From positions 1 to 5,159 of the forward strand of contig QNDO01000120.1 of the NCBI GenBank assembly GCA_003644895.1: 5,159 bases of DNA. Reading direction: 5' to 3'. Shown here in pieces: positions 1 to 5,159 of this stretch. Under the pieces are notes generated by a model. That model did no database searches. It saw nothing but the letters and a program-made list of their open reading frames with translations, and had not been told where the DNA came from. This DNA comes from Candidatus Hydrothermota bacterium (GTDB taxonomy: Bacteria; Hydrothermota; Hydrothermia; UBA1063). The position numbers and the translations under genes are program-made. The stretch's first letter is position 1. Every line of letters begins with the position of its first letter.

Positions 1-790
1 GAACCGCATATCCAACCATCAAAACCCGTGGGTAATTTTCCCCTGTCAGATTTAGGGTCCGGGTCTCATTCCAATCCGGTTCCTTTGAAATAACCTCTGT
101 TGGATTTGACCTCTTTTTTATCCTCCCGAAATATTTCTTTGCAAGTTTAAAAACATCTTCACTTTTTACATCTCCCACAACAACCAGAAGAGCATTATCT
201 GGAGCATAATACCTCTCATAGTGCTTCTTCACGTCATCCAGAGAGAAATTCTCAATGTCACTCATCCAGCCAATTATAGGATGATGGTATGGATGTGACA
301 TAAAGAGAGTTGCATAAAAACTGTCCCAGAGTCTACCCATGGGAGAGTTTTCCCTGCTCCATCTTCTCTCCTCTGCTACAACGTTTTTCTCGCTTTCAAA
401 ATCATTAAATACACAGTTTACCATCCTGTCTGACTCAATTTCCAGAATTTTTTCCAGATATTTTGAAGGCACTACACTCCAGTACACAGTTCTTTCCTTA
501 GAAGTAAAGGCATTTTCCGTACCCCCCACACTCCGTATGAATTTATGATATTCTCCTGGAGGCAAATTTTTTGTTCCTTTGAACATCATATGCTCAAGCA
601 TATGGGAAATACCTGTTTTACCATATCTTTCATATTTGGATCCCACTTTATACCATACCTGTACGGTCACAAGAGGGACTGTGTGGTCCTCTAAAACCAC
701 TACCTCAAGCCCATTATCAAGCCTCTTATACTCAAGTGGCATGCTGAAGTCGGGTATCACAGTCAGTATTAAAGCCACCAGAAAACTCAT
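1..790 (-). CDS. M16 family zinc metallopeptidase, N-terminal part (cut by left window edge)
   Basis: This is a processing-type peptidase of the M16 (pitrilysin/insulinase) family, of which 263 codons lie in the window. The inverted zinc motif HMLEH is at residues 63-67: His63 and His67 bind zinc and Glu66 is the catalytic base. The third ligand is probably Glu140 in VVAEERR. Other family landmarks are GGTENAFTSKERT (89-101), whose Asn-Ala pair helps bind substrate, and HPYHHPIIGW starting near residue 157. The start is ATG at 790, preceded five bases away by AGGAGG and by a good promoter. Residues 3-12 are hydrophobic, so the protein may be exported to the periplasm, although the n-region lacks a positive charge. 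Family members of about 400-450 residues have a second, inactive M16 domain, which here would lie beyond the left edge. The family is secure; the physiological substrate is unknown. Confidence 0.93.
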   Translation of the reverse strand, partial: MSFLVALILTVIPDFSMPLEYKRLDNGLEVVVLEDHTVPLVTVQVWYKVGSKYERYGKTGISHMLEHMMFKGTKNLPPGEYHKFIRSVGGTENAFTSKERTVYWSVVPSKYLEKILEIESDRMVNCVFNDFESEKNVVAEERRWSRENSPMGRLWDSFYATLFMSHPYHHPIIGWMSDIENFSLDDVKKHYERYYAPDNALLVVVGDVKSEDVFKLAKKYFGRIKKRSNPTEVISKEPDWNETRTLNLTGENYPRVLMVGYAV

Positions 791-793
791 CCT

Positions 794-803
794 CTCCTCC
801 TTT
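794..803 (-). promoter_or_regulatory. Strong ribosome binding site of the M16 peptidase gene
   Basis: The minus strand reads AAAGGAGGAG, an almost complete Shine-Dalgarno sequence whose AGGAGG core (801-796) ends five bases before the ATG at 790. It fixes the start codon. No other in-frame start codon is seen between it and the predicted transcription start. Confidence 0.8.
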
Positions 804-810
804 TTGAAAA

Positions 811-839
811 ATTTTAGAGAGCGAGGTTTGAACAGTCAA
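811..839 (-). promoter_or_regulatory. Sigma-70 type promoter for the M16 peptidase gene
   Basis: Read on the minus strand, TTGACT (839-834) and TAAAAT (816-811) are separated by exactly 17 bases. Transcription should start near 804. This gives a leader of about 14 bases that opens with an A-run and AGGAGG. The -35 box directly touches the -35 box of the opposing promoter. Both boxes match consensus at five of six positions and the spacing is ideal, but no experimental start site is available. Confidence 0.72.
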
Positions 840-856
840 ACACGCTAATTTATAAT
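828..856 (+). promoter_or_regulatory. Sigma-70 type promoter for the lptE-rlmD-murQ operon
   Basis: TTGAAC (828-833) and a perfect TATAAT (851-856) are separated by 17 bases. The expected transcription start, about seven bases past the -10 box, falls at 863-865, on the ATG of lptE. No Shine-Dalgarno sequence is present between the -10 box and the ATG. The element therefore appears to drive a leaderless message and, through the tight spacing downstream, the whole three-gene operon. Confidence 0.75.
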
Positions 857-863
857 AACAGTA

Positions 864-1343
864 ATGAAGAGATTGGTATTTTTGATGTTAATATTATTTT
901 CTGCATGTACCTACAGCTTTAAAGGCTTTATAAAAGAAAGTTACTCAAAGGTTTATATTTCTGTTTTTCTTAATAAATCTGAAAAAGCAGGAATAGAAGC
1001 AGCGGTAACCGAGAATTTTATAAATTACTGGGATGATGATGGAAGGATAGAGATAGCAGGTGAAAATACTGCCACCATGATTCTGCTTGGTACATTAAAA
1101 AGTTATAAGGTAGAGCCTTATGAATATAAGCAGGATGGTTCTGTTTTGAGTTATAAAGTAATTATTAGGGCTGAATTTACTCTGAAGGACAAATCCAAAT
1201 CAGAGCCTGTCTGGAGTGGTAAAACCTTCAGTGCATGGGGTAAATATCAACCTTCTACAGAAACAGAAGGTGACGGTGTCAAAAGAGCAGCAATAGAACT
1301 TGCGAGAAAGGTTCTGGAAGCCTACCTCATTCAGGCAAAATAA
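864..1343 (+). CDS. lptE: LptE-like LPS-assembly lipoprotein
   Basis: This 159-residue protein resembles LptE, the outer-membrane lipoprotein that plugs and stabilises LptD and helps insert LPS into the outer leaflet. It opens with a lipoprotein signal: Lys2-Arg3, a hydrophobic stretch at 4-12, then the lipobox FSAC with Cys15 as the lipidated residue. CTYSFKG after the cleavage site matches the family's usual CGYxFxG opening. The family pattern continues with a strand ending in VFLNKSEKAG (34-43), a helix, an ATMILLGTLKSY strand (70-81) and a C-terminal amphipathic helix (about 138-157). It is somewhat shorter than E. coli LptE (193 aa), which is common outside Proteobacteria. The Phe at position -3 of the lipobox is less usual than Leu. 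Sequence identity across this family is low, so the call rests on pattern, size and signal. A generic envelope lipoprotein is the alternative. Confidence 0.8.
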   Translation: MKRLVFLMLILFSACTYSFKGFIKESYSKVYISVFLNKSEKAGIEAAVTENFINYWDDDGRIEIAGENTATMILLGTLKSYKVEPYEYKQDGSVLSYKVIIRAEFTLKDKSKSEPVWSGKTFSAWGKYQPSTETEGDGVKRAAIELARKVLEAYLIQAK

Positions 1344-1345
1344 AG

Positions 1346-2689
1346 ATGAAATCCCTTAAACTACGCATTAAAAAGATGGTTCAGAAGGGATTTGGCGTGG
1401 GTTATGCTGGAAAGCTGGTAATATTTGTGCCCTACTCTGTTCCAGGTGATCTGGTAAAGATTAATATAAAAGAACAAAAAAAAGACTATGCCTTTGGAGA
1501 AATTGAAGATGTAATAGAGCCTTCCCCACTCCGTACAGATCCCTTCTGTCCCTATTTCCCCGATTGTGGAGGTTGCCAGTGGCAGATGATAGATTACAAA
1601 GCCCAATTAAAGCTTAAAAAGGACCTTATTTATGATGCAATGAATCATATTGGGGGTATAAATAACCTCCCCCTTCAGGATACCCAAGGTATGGAGATTC
1701 CCTTCCATTATAGAAATAAAGTTCAATTCCCCCTTAAAAGATTAAAGAATAGGAAAATTATTATGGGATTCTACCGCTATAATACCCATTATATAGTTGA
1801 TATAGAGAAATGTCCTCTGCATCTCGAACAATTTCAGAATGTTCTCTCACATGCAAGGAGAGTATTGCAAGAAGAGAGGGTAACCATTTATGACGAAGAA
1901 AAGGATTGGGGGAAACTCAGAAATCTGACCCTGAGAGGCTCTTCTAAAACCGACGAAATACTCATTGTTCTTGTGACAAGAAGAAAAATGCTCTCCCGCA
2001 CACTTGCAGAAAAACTGAGAGCTGGTGACTCCGAAAGAGTGGTTGGTGTGGTGGAGAATTTAAATGAAGAGAAAACAAACAGAATTTTTGGGAGTAAAAA
2101 TTTTACACTATGGGGAAGACCTTATTATTATGAGCAGATCCTTGGGTTAAAATTTATCATAAGTGCTACTTCCTTTTTCCAGGTTAATACACCCATGATA
2201 TCGAAAATGGCTCAAGAATTTATCAATGAATTGAAGGATATAAATCATATGGATCACATAGTAGATGCATACAGCGGTGTTGGACTTTTTTCACTGTTAT
2301 CCAGCTCTTTTGCCAAGAGGGTCACAGGTGTTGAAATATCACCCCCTGCAGTTAAAGATGCATTTAAAAATGTTGAAATTAATGAACAGATGAATGTTAT
2401 ATTCAGAGTGGGGGATGCTGAGGAGATACTCCCTGAATTAGAGAAGCCCGATATTCTCATTCTTGACCCCCCGAGAAAGGGAATTGGTCCAAATGTCGTA
2501 AAATTCATAAACAGTACAAAACCCCCTTATATATTTTACATCTCATGCAATCCACCTACCCTGGCAAGAGACACAAAAATACTCATTGGAAATGGCTATG
2601 ACATTGAATACATAAAACCTTATGATTTCTTCCCCCATACTTTTCACGTAGAAACTTTTACAAAATTTGTTTTGAAAGGAGGTAAATAA
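1346..2689 (+). CDS. rlmD: 23S rRNA (uracil-5-)-methyltransferase, RlmD/RumA type
   Basis: This 447-residue SAM-dependent enzyme forms 5-methyluridine in 23S rRNA (U1939 in E. coli numbering). An N-terminal TRAM RNA-binding domain spans about 4-58, including GFGVGYAGK and VFVP-like strands. Four cysteines for a 4Fe-4S cluster follow: Cys68, Cys74 and Cys77 (CPYFPDCGGC) and Cys156 (EKCPL). The Rossmann methyltransferase core has FQVN (278-281), SAM motif I DAYSGVG (307-313), GVE (328-330) and DPPRKG (374-379). The catalytic nucleophile is Cys401 in SCNPPTLARD, and Glu436 in HVETF is the likely general base. The Fe-S cysteines separate it from TrmA, which lacks them. The start lies two bases after the lptE stop and has only a weak Shine-Dalgarno sequence, suggesting coupled translation; an in-frame ATG at 1376 would cut into the TRAM domain. 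The exact target uridine, or a dual RlmCD-like specificity, cannot be read from sequence. Confidence 0.93.
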   Translation: MKSLKLRIKKMVQKGFGVGYAGKLVIFVPYSVPGDLVKINIKEQKKDYAFGEIEDVIEPSPLRTDPFCPYFPDCGGCQWQMIDYKAQLKLKKDLIYDAMNHIGGINNLPLQDTQGMEIPFHYRNKVQFPLKRLKNRKIIMGFYRYNTHYIVDIEKCPLHLEQFQNVLSHARRVLQEERVTIYDEEKDWGKLRNLTLRGSSKTDEILIVLVTRRKMLSRTLAEKLRAGDSERVVGVVENLNEEKTNRIFGSKNFTLWGRPYYYEQILGLKFIISATSFFQVNTPMISKMAQEFINELKDINHMDHIVDAYSGVGLFSLLSSSFAKRVTGVEISPPAVKDAFKNVEINEQMNVIFRVGDAEEILPELEKPDILILDPPRKGIGPNVVKFINSTKPPYIFYISCNPPTLARDTKILIGNGYDIEYIKPYDFFPHTFHVETFTKFVLKGGK

Positions 2690-2693
2690 ATTG
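2675..2693 (+). promoter_or_regulatory. Ribosome binding site that fixes the TTG start of murQ
   Basis: AAAGGAGGT (2675-2683) lies inside the last codons of the methyltransferase gene, and eight bases separate its GGAGG core from the TTG at 2691. The next in-frame ATG encodes Met198, far inside the conserved domain, so TTG must be the start. Overlap of this strong site with the upstream gene's end is typical of an operon. Confidence 0.85.
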
Positions 2694-3614
2694 AAAAGGG
2701 ATCCTGTCTTTGATGAAATTAAAAATTTGCTCACTGAGCAAAGGAATCCCCGGACAGAAAGAATTGACAGGGTTAGTATTGAAGAAGCGCTGAGATTGAT
2801 CAACGAAGAGGACAAAACTGTTGCCCATGTTGTGGAAAAAGCTATACCCGACATTGCAAAAGCGGTCAAAATCTATGTGAATACCATTAAAAATGGTGGC
2901 AGAGTTTTCTACATAGGTGCAGGTACTTCTGGGAGACTGGGAGTCCTTGATGCAGCAGAATTACCGCCCACCTATGGAACCCCTTACTGGCTGGTTCAGG
3001 GGCTGATCGCAGGTGGATACGGTGCCCTGGTTAGGGCAGTGGAAGGTGCGGAAGATTATAAAGAAAATGGAATCAAAGACCTAAAGGAGAGGGGAGTTAG
3101 CAAAAAGGATTTTGTTATAGGACTTGCAGCCTCGAAAAGAACTCCCTATGTTGTTGGAGCGCTTGAATATGCGAAAAAAGAGATTGGATGTAAAACTGCG
3201 CTTATTACTGCCATTCCCCAAAAAGACGTGGATATTAAAGTAGACGTGCTTATTTCGGTTCCAGTTGGACCAGAGGTGGTTATGGGATCTACAAGGATGA
3301 AAGCTGGAACTGCCCAGAAGCTCGTTCTCAATATGATATCCACTGTGGCCATGATCCAGACCGGGAAAGTGTATAAAAACATGATGGTGGACCTCTGGGC
3401 AACCTCTCGAAAACTTGTTGAAAGGTCCAAAAGAGTTATTATGATGGTTACAGGAGTTGACTATGAAACTGCTGCCAAATATCTGGAAATGGCACATGGA
3501 AGTGTAAAAATTGCTATTGTGATGCTCCTCAAGGGTATTGATTATGAAACTGCATGTAAAGAACTGGAAAAGGCAGATGGGTTTGTATTTAGAGTACTGG
3601 GTGAAAAGAAATAA
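2691..3614 (+). CDS. murQ: N-acetylmuramic acid 6-phosphate etherase MurQ
   Basis: MurQ is a cytoplasmic enzyme of peptidoglycan recycling. It removes the D-lactyl ether from MurNAc-6-phosphate to give GlcNAc-6-phosphate and D-lactate. The 307 residues fit the family (E. coli 298). Landmarks are TERIDRVS (22-29), NEEDKTVAHVVE (38-49), the SIS-domain phosphosugar loop GAGTSGRLGVLDAAE (76-90), LIAGG (105-109), AVEGAED (116-122) and GSTRMKAGTAQKLVLNM (199-215). Glu90 and Glu121 align with E. coli catalytic residues Glu83 and Glu114. A C-terminal UBA-like segment with a two-fold repeat ends the protein. The loop normally AASGRTPY reads AASKRTPY (146-153), and the usual SCNP motif is replaced by TAIP (172-175). 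No anhydroMurNAc kinase (anmK) or MurNAc transporter (murP) gene lies in the window, so the source of its substrate is not shown. It begins one base after the methyltransferase stop. Confidence 0.95.
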   Translation: MKRDPVFDEIKNLLTEQRNPRTERIDRVSIEEALRLINEEDKTVAHVVEKAIPDIAKAVKIYVNTIKNGGRVFYIGAGTSGRLGVLDAAELPPTYGTPYWLVQGLIAGGYGALVRAVEGAEDYKENGIKDLKERGVSKKDFVIGLAASKRTPYVVGALEYAKKEIGCKTALITAIPQKDVDIKVDVLISVPVGPEVVMGSTRMKAGTAQKLVLNMISTVAMIQTGKVYKNMMVDLWATSRKLVERSKRVIMMVTGVDYETAAKYLEMAHGSVKIAIVMLLKGIDYETACKELEKADGFVFRVLGEKK

Positions 3615-3618
3615 AACC

Positions 3619-3647
3619 TTGACAAATTATCTTTTTAGTGTTAGAAT
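3619..3647 (+). promoter_or_regulatory. Sigma-70 type promoter for the sugar transferase gene
   Basis: A perfect TTGACA (3619-3624) is followed after 17 bases by TAGAAT (3642-3647). The predicted start near G3654 gives a leader of about 35 bases that begins just before the Shine-Dalgarno sequence. No terminator is visible after murQ, so this gene could be read both from its own promoter and by read-through. Confidence 0.75.
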
Positions 3648-3657
3648 AAAATTGAAA

Positions 3658-3685
3658 AAGGAGGCTGGGTAGAGCTCCTTCCCGG
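3658..3685 (+). promoter_or_regulatory. Leader with two mutually exclusive hairpins around the Shine-Dalgarno sequence
   Basis: AAGGAGG (3658-3664) is 24 bases from the ATG at 3689, too far for ordinary initiation. AAGGAG (3658-3663) can pair perfectly with CTCCTT (3675-3680), hiding the site. Alternatively CTGGG (3665-3669) can pair with CCCGG (3681-3685), with one G-U pair. That leaves the site free and shortens the path to the ATG to about three unpaired bases beyond the helix. The two cannot form together, since no linker remains to bridge them as a pseudoknot. The pairing is seen in the sequence; a regulatory role is inference. Confidence 0.4.
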
Positions 3686-3688
3686 TGA

Positions 3689-5035
3689 ATGTGGAAAAGA
3701 AAGATCATTTACTATATTGTTGATATATTGTTAATTAATATAGGCTTTTATTTTTCCTTCATTATCCGCTTTGGGTTAAAGATACCTTACTATAACTTTA
3801 GTGCTTACACTAGTCTGGCTCTTGTAGTTACTATTATTTACATTGCATCTAATTATGTTTTTGAAGTTTACGATGTCAAGGGACAGAAAGCGGAGGATCT
3901 GTTTGAAGCTCTATTTCAAGCTGTTGGCTTTTCAACTCTTCTTCTCATTGCTCTGGCTTTTATTGCAAGAAAGTTTTCCTTTCCTAGATCCGTTATACTA
4001 ATATCATTCATAATTAATTATGTTCTTTTATTCTTCAGTAAAGTTCTCCTTTCAAAAATAATTCCCCTCTTTCCTAACAAGGAGAGAATCCTAATTGTGG
4101 GAAAAAGGAACGATATCAAAAAATTTCTCGAGCGTGTGAAAAGTTCAGAGCTCAAGCGAGAAGAGATTGTTGGATGTGTGGTGGAAACTAACGGAAATAA
4201 CGGAGACAATGTCAATTGCACTATATTGGGAGAGGTGAAAGATATTCCCCACCTCATTAAAGAGCTTCATATCCACAGAATCGTTGTTGTGTCTACATCC
4301 AGCTATAGAACATACACTGAAAACCTCCATAATAATGCAGAGGATAATGTGAGAATAGACGTACTCCCAGGGATTTATGAGATCCTCATCGGGAAATTAC
4401 AATTTACCACCCTTGGGGATGTCCCGCTTATAAGGCTTACCCGCAATGGTCCCCCTCCCTGGTACGATACACTAAAGAGGATAATCGATGTTGTGGCTTC
4501 TCTCTTCATCCTCATCATCACCTTTCCTTTGAGTTTATTGGCAATCATAGCGATTAAACTGGATTCAAAGGGTCCGGTTATCTTTAAACAGAAAAGAGTC
4601 GGTAAAAACGGCAAATTCTTCACAATTTATAAATTCAGAACAATGGTCCCTAATGCTGAAGCTGATACAGGGGCTGTCCTAGCTGCTAAAAATGACCCCA
4701 GGACCACAAGGATAGGCAGAATTTTGAGAAGATACAGGATAGATGAAATTCCCCAGCTTATCAATGTCATTAGAGGAGAGATGAGTTTTATAGGTCCGAG
4801 ACCTGAAAGACCTGAATTTGTAGAAAGATTTAAACACCAAATTGAAAATTACGATGAAAGGCATAGTATAAAACCAGGAATCACAGGTTTAGCCCAGGTA
4901 TACGGTGGATACGACACTCCACCAGATATTAAATTAAAATACGACCTCTTTTATATTTATAACAGATCCTTTGCTCTTGATCTGAAAATATTACTCCTGA
5001 CCGTGCGAACCCTGTTCTTTGGGAATGGCCACTAA
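3689..5035 (+). CDS. Polyprenyl-phosphate sugar-1-phosphate transferase (WbaP/WcaJ-type)
   Basis: This 448-residue membrane enzyme transfers a sugar 1-phosphate from a nucleotide sugar to undecaprenyl phosphate, the first step of O-antigen, capsule or exopolysaccharide repeat assembly on the cytoplasmic face. Four N-terminal membrane segments lie at about 6-27, 40-60, 74-93 and 101-125. A Rossmann-like domain follows, opening with ERILIVG (132-138). The catalytic domain begins near KRIIDVV (263-269) with a re-entrant hydrophobic helix bent at Pro280. It continues with GPVIFKQKRVG (295-305), FTIYKFRTM (311-319), the Asp352-Glu353 catalytic dyad in RIDEIPQL, GEMSFIGPRP (363-372) and KPGITGLAQV (395-404). 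Length and domain order are those of complete large monotopic phosphoglycosyl transferases. An in-frame TGA at 3686-3688 touches the ATG, so no upstream start is possible; initiation looks unusual (see the leader). The sugar donor cannot be predicted, and later glycosyltransferases are not in the window. Confidence 0.94.
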   Translation: MWKRKIIYYIVDILLINIGFYFSFIIRFGLKIPYYNFSAYTSLALVVTIIYIASNYVFEVYDVKGQKAEDLFEALFQAVGFSTLLLIALAFIARKFSFPRSVILISFIINYVLLFFSKVLLSKIIPLFPNKERILIVGKRNDIKKFLERVKSSELKREEIVGCVVETNGNNGDNVNCTILGEVKDIPHLIKELHIHRIVVVSTSSYRTYTENLHNNAEDNVRIDVLPGIYEILIGKLQFTTLGDVPLIRLTRNGPPPWYDTLKRIIDVVASLFILIITFPLSLLAIIAIKLDSKGPVIFKQKRVGKNGKFFTIYKFRTMVPNAEADTGAVLAAKNDPRTTRIGRILRRYRIDEIPQLINVIRGEMSFIGPRPERPEFVERFKHQIENYDERHSIKPGITGLAQVYGGYDTPPDIKLKYDLFYIYNRSFALDLKILLLTVRTLFFGNGH

Positions 5036-5053
5036 GCTGTATATTTGTACAGC
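5036..5053. terminator. Small hairpin after the sugar transferase stop codon, possible weak terminator
   Basis: GCTGTA (5036-5041) and TACAGC (5048-5053) form a perfect six-base-pair stem with a six-base loop, starting directly after the TAA. It lies between convergent genes, where a two-way terminator would be useful. There is no T-run on either side, so it is not a canonical Rho-independent terminator. Confidence 0.35.
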
Positions 5054-5073
5054 GTAAAGCGGGCAGCGTAAAG
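5050..5073. repeat. Two tandem copies of CAGCGTAAAG
   Basis: CAGCGTAAAG occurs at 5050-5059 and 5064-5073, 14 bases apart start to start, with CGGG between. The first copy overlaps the right arm of the hairpin. Two copies only; the cause may be local slippage or a binding site. No function can be assigned. Confidence 0.6.
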
Positions 5074-5092
5074 AGGAGAGTGAAACAAACCT

Positions 5093-5159
5093 TTAAGCTG
5101 TTATATCCTCACCGCCATCAACATTAATAACATTACCCGTCATCCAGTATAATCTCTCA
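5093..5159 (-). CDS. Short-chain dehydrogenase/reductase, C-terminal tail (cut by right window edge)
   Basis: Only 21 codons and the TAA stop (5095-5093) are visible, read leftward. They end in YWMTGNVINVDGGEDITA. The pattern TGxxxxVDGG near the C-terminus is the hallmark of classical short-chain dehydrogenases/reductases such as FabG-like 3-oxoacyl-ACP reductases and sugar-nucleotide or alcohol dehydrogenases. The Rossmann fold and the catalytic Ser-Tyr-Lys residues lie beyond the edge, so substrate and exact role cannot be told. The gene is convergent with the sugar transferase. Confidence 0.75.
   Translation of the reverse strand, partial: ERLYWMTGNVINVDGGEDITA

Noticed and set aside
339..848. 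Two plus-strand open frames (339-548 and 579-848) opposite the M16 peptidase gene
   Set aside because: They lie antisense to a clearly conserved peptidase coding frame, have low-complexity Ser/Leu/Thr-rich products and no recognisable domain. They are shadows of the real gene.
3081..3497. Minus-strand open frames of 138 and 94 codons inside murQ
   Set aside because: The murQ frame matches its family along its whole length. The antisense products are rich in His, Asn, Ser and Phe, as expected from the reverse complement, and lack a credible start signal.
3450..3560. Internal duplication in murQ (GVDYETA and GIDYETA)
   Set aside because: The C-terminal region of MurQ proteins normally carries two similar UBA-like helical units, so the repeat is a family trait and not a new duplication.
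3652..3672. TTG-started mini-ORF (leader peptide) before the sugar transferase
   Set aside because: It would be six codons long, with no ribosome binding site upstream, and would itself contain the Shine-Dalgarno sequence. Nothing supports translation.
3658..3685. H-type pseudoknot made from both leader stems
   Set aside because: The 3' strand of the first stem runs straight into the 3' strand of the second with no linker to cross a six-base-pair helix, so the two stems should be alternatives.
5036..5053. Canonical Rho-independent terminator
   Set aside because: The stem is perfect but only six base pairs long, and neither strand has a T-run after it. It is kept only as a low-confidence possible terminator.
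5050..5073. Start of a CRISPR array or iteron cluster
   Set aside because: There are only two 10-base copies with a 4-base spacer, far from the repeat and spacer lengths of CRISPR, and no replication gene is nearby.

Overview
The window is a compact, AT-rich stretch of bacterial chromosome with six genes. All six belong to familiar families and at least four concern the cell envelope. The organism is diderm (Gram-negative type), because it encodes an LptE-like outer-membrane lipoprotein. Frequent AGA/AGG/ATA codons and proteins rich in Lys, Glu and Ile suggest a low-GC, possibly thermophilic and anaerobic lineage. I cannot name the phylum with confidence.

Layout, left to right. A leftward M16 zinc peptidase (1-790) runs off the left edge, so only its N-terminal 263 codons are visible. 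A 73-base divergent promoter region (791-863) follows. A tightly packed rightward group then reads lptE (864-1343), an RlmD/RumA-type 23S rRNA uracil-5-methyltransferase (1346-2689) and murQ, an N-acetylmuramic acid 6-phosphate etherase starting at TTG (2691-3614). Only 2 bases and 1 base separate these three genes, so they are probably one operon. After a 74-base gap with its own strong promoter comes a full-length polyprenyl-phosphate sugar-1-phosphate transferase of the WbaP/WcaJ type (3689-5035). A 57-base convergent gap holds a small hairpin and short repeats. The C-terminal tail of a leftward short-chain dehydrogenase (5093-5159) then runs off the right edge.

How the genes fit together. 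LptE serves LPS delivery to the outer membrane, MurQ serves peptidoglycan recycling, and the sugar transferase starts O-antigen or exopolysaccharide repeat units on the lipid carrier. The rRNA methyltransferase is a housekeeping passenger. I found no mobile element, CRISPR array, RNA gene or defence system, and no clearly new biological system. The most interesting points are regulatory: two divergent promoters whose -35 boxes abut exactly; an lptE start codon that coincides with the predicted transcription start, implying a leaderless message; and a sugar transferase leader whose Shine-Dalgarno sequence lies 24 bases from the ATG and can enter either of two mutually exclusive hairpins. MurQ also departs from its family consensus at two usually conserved loop motifs.
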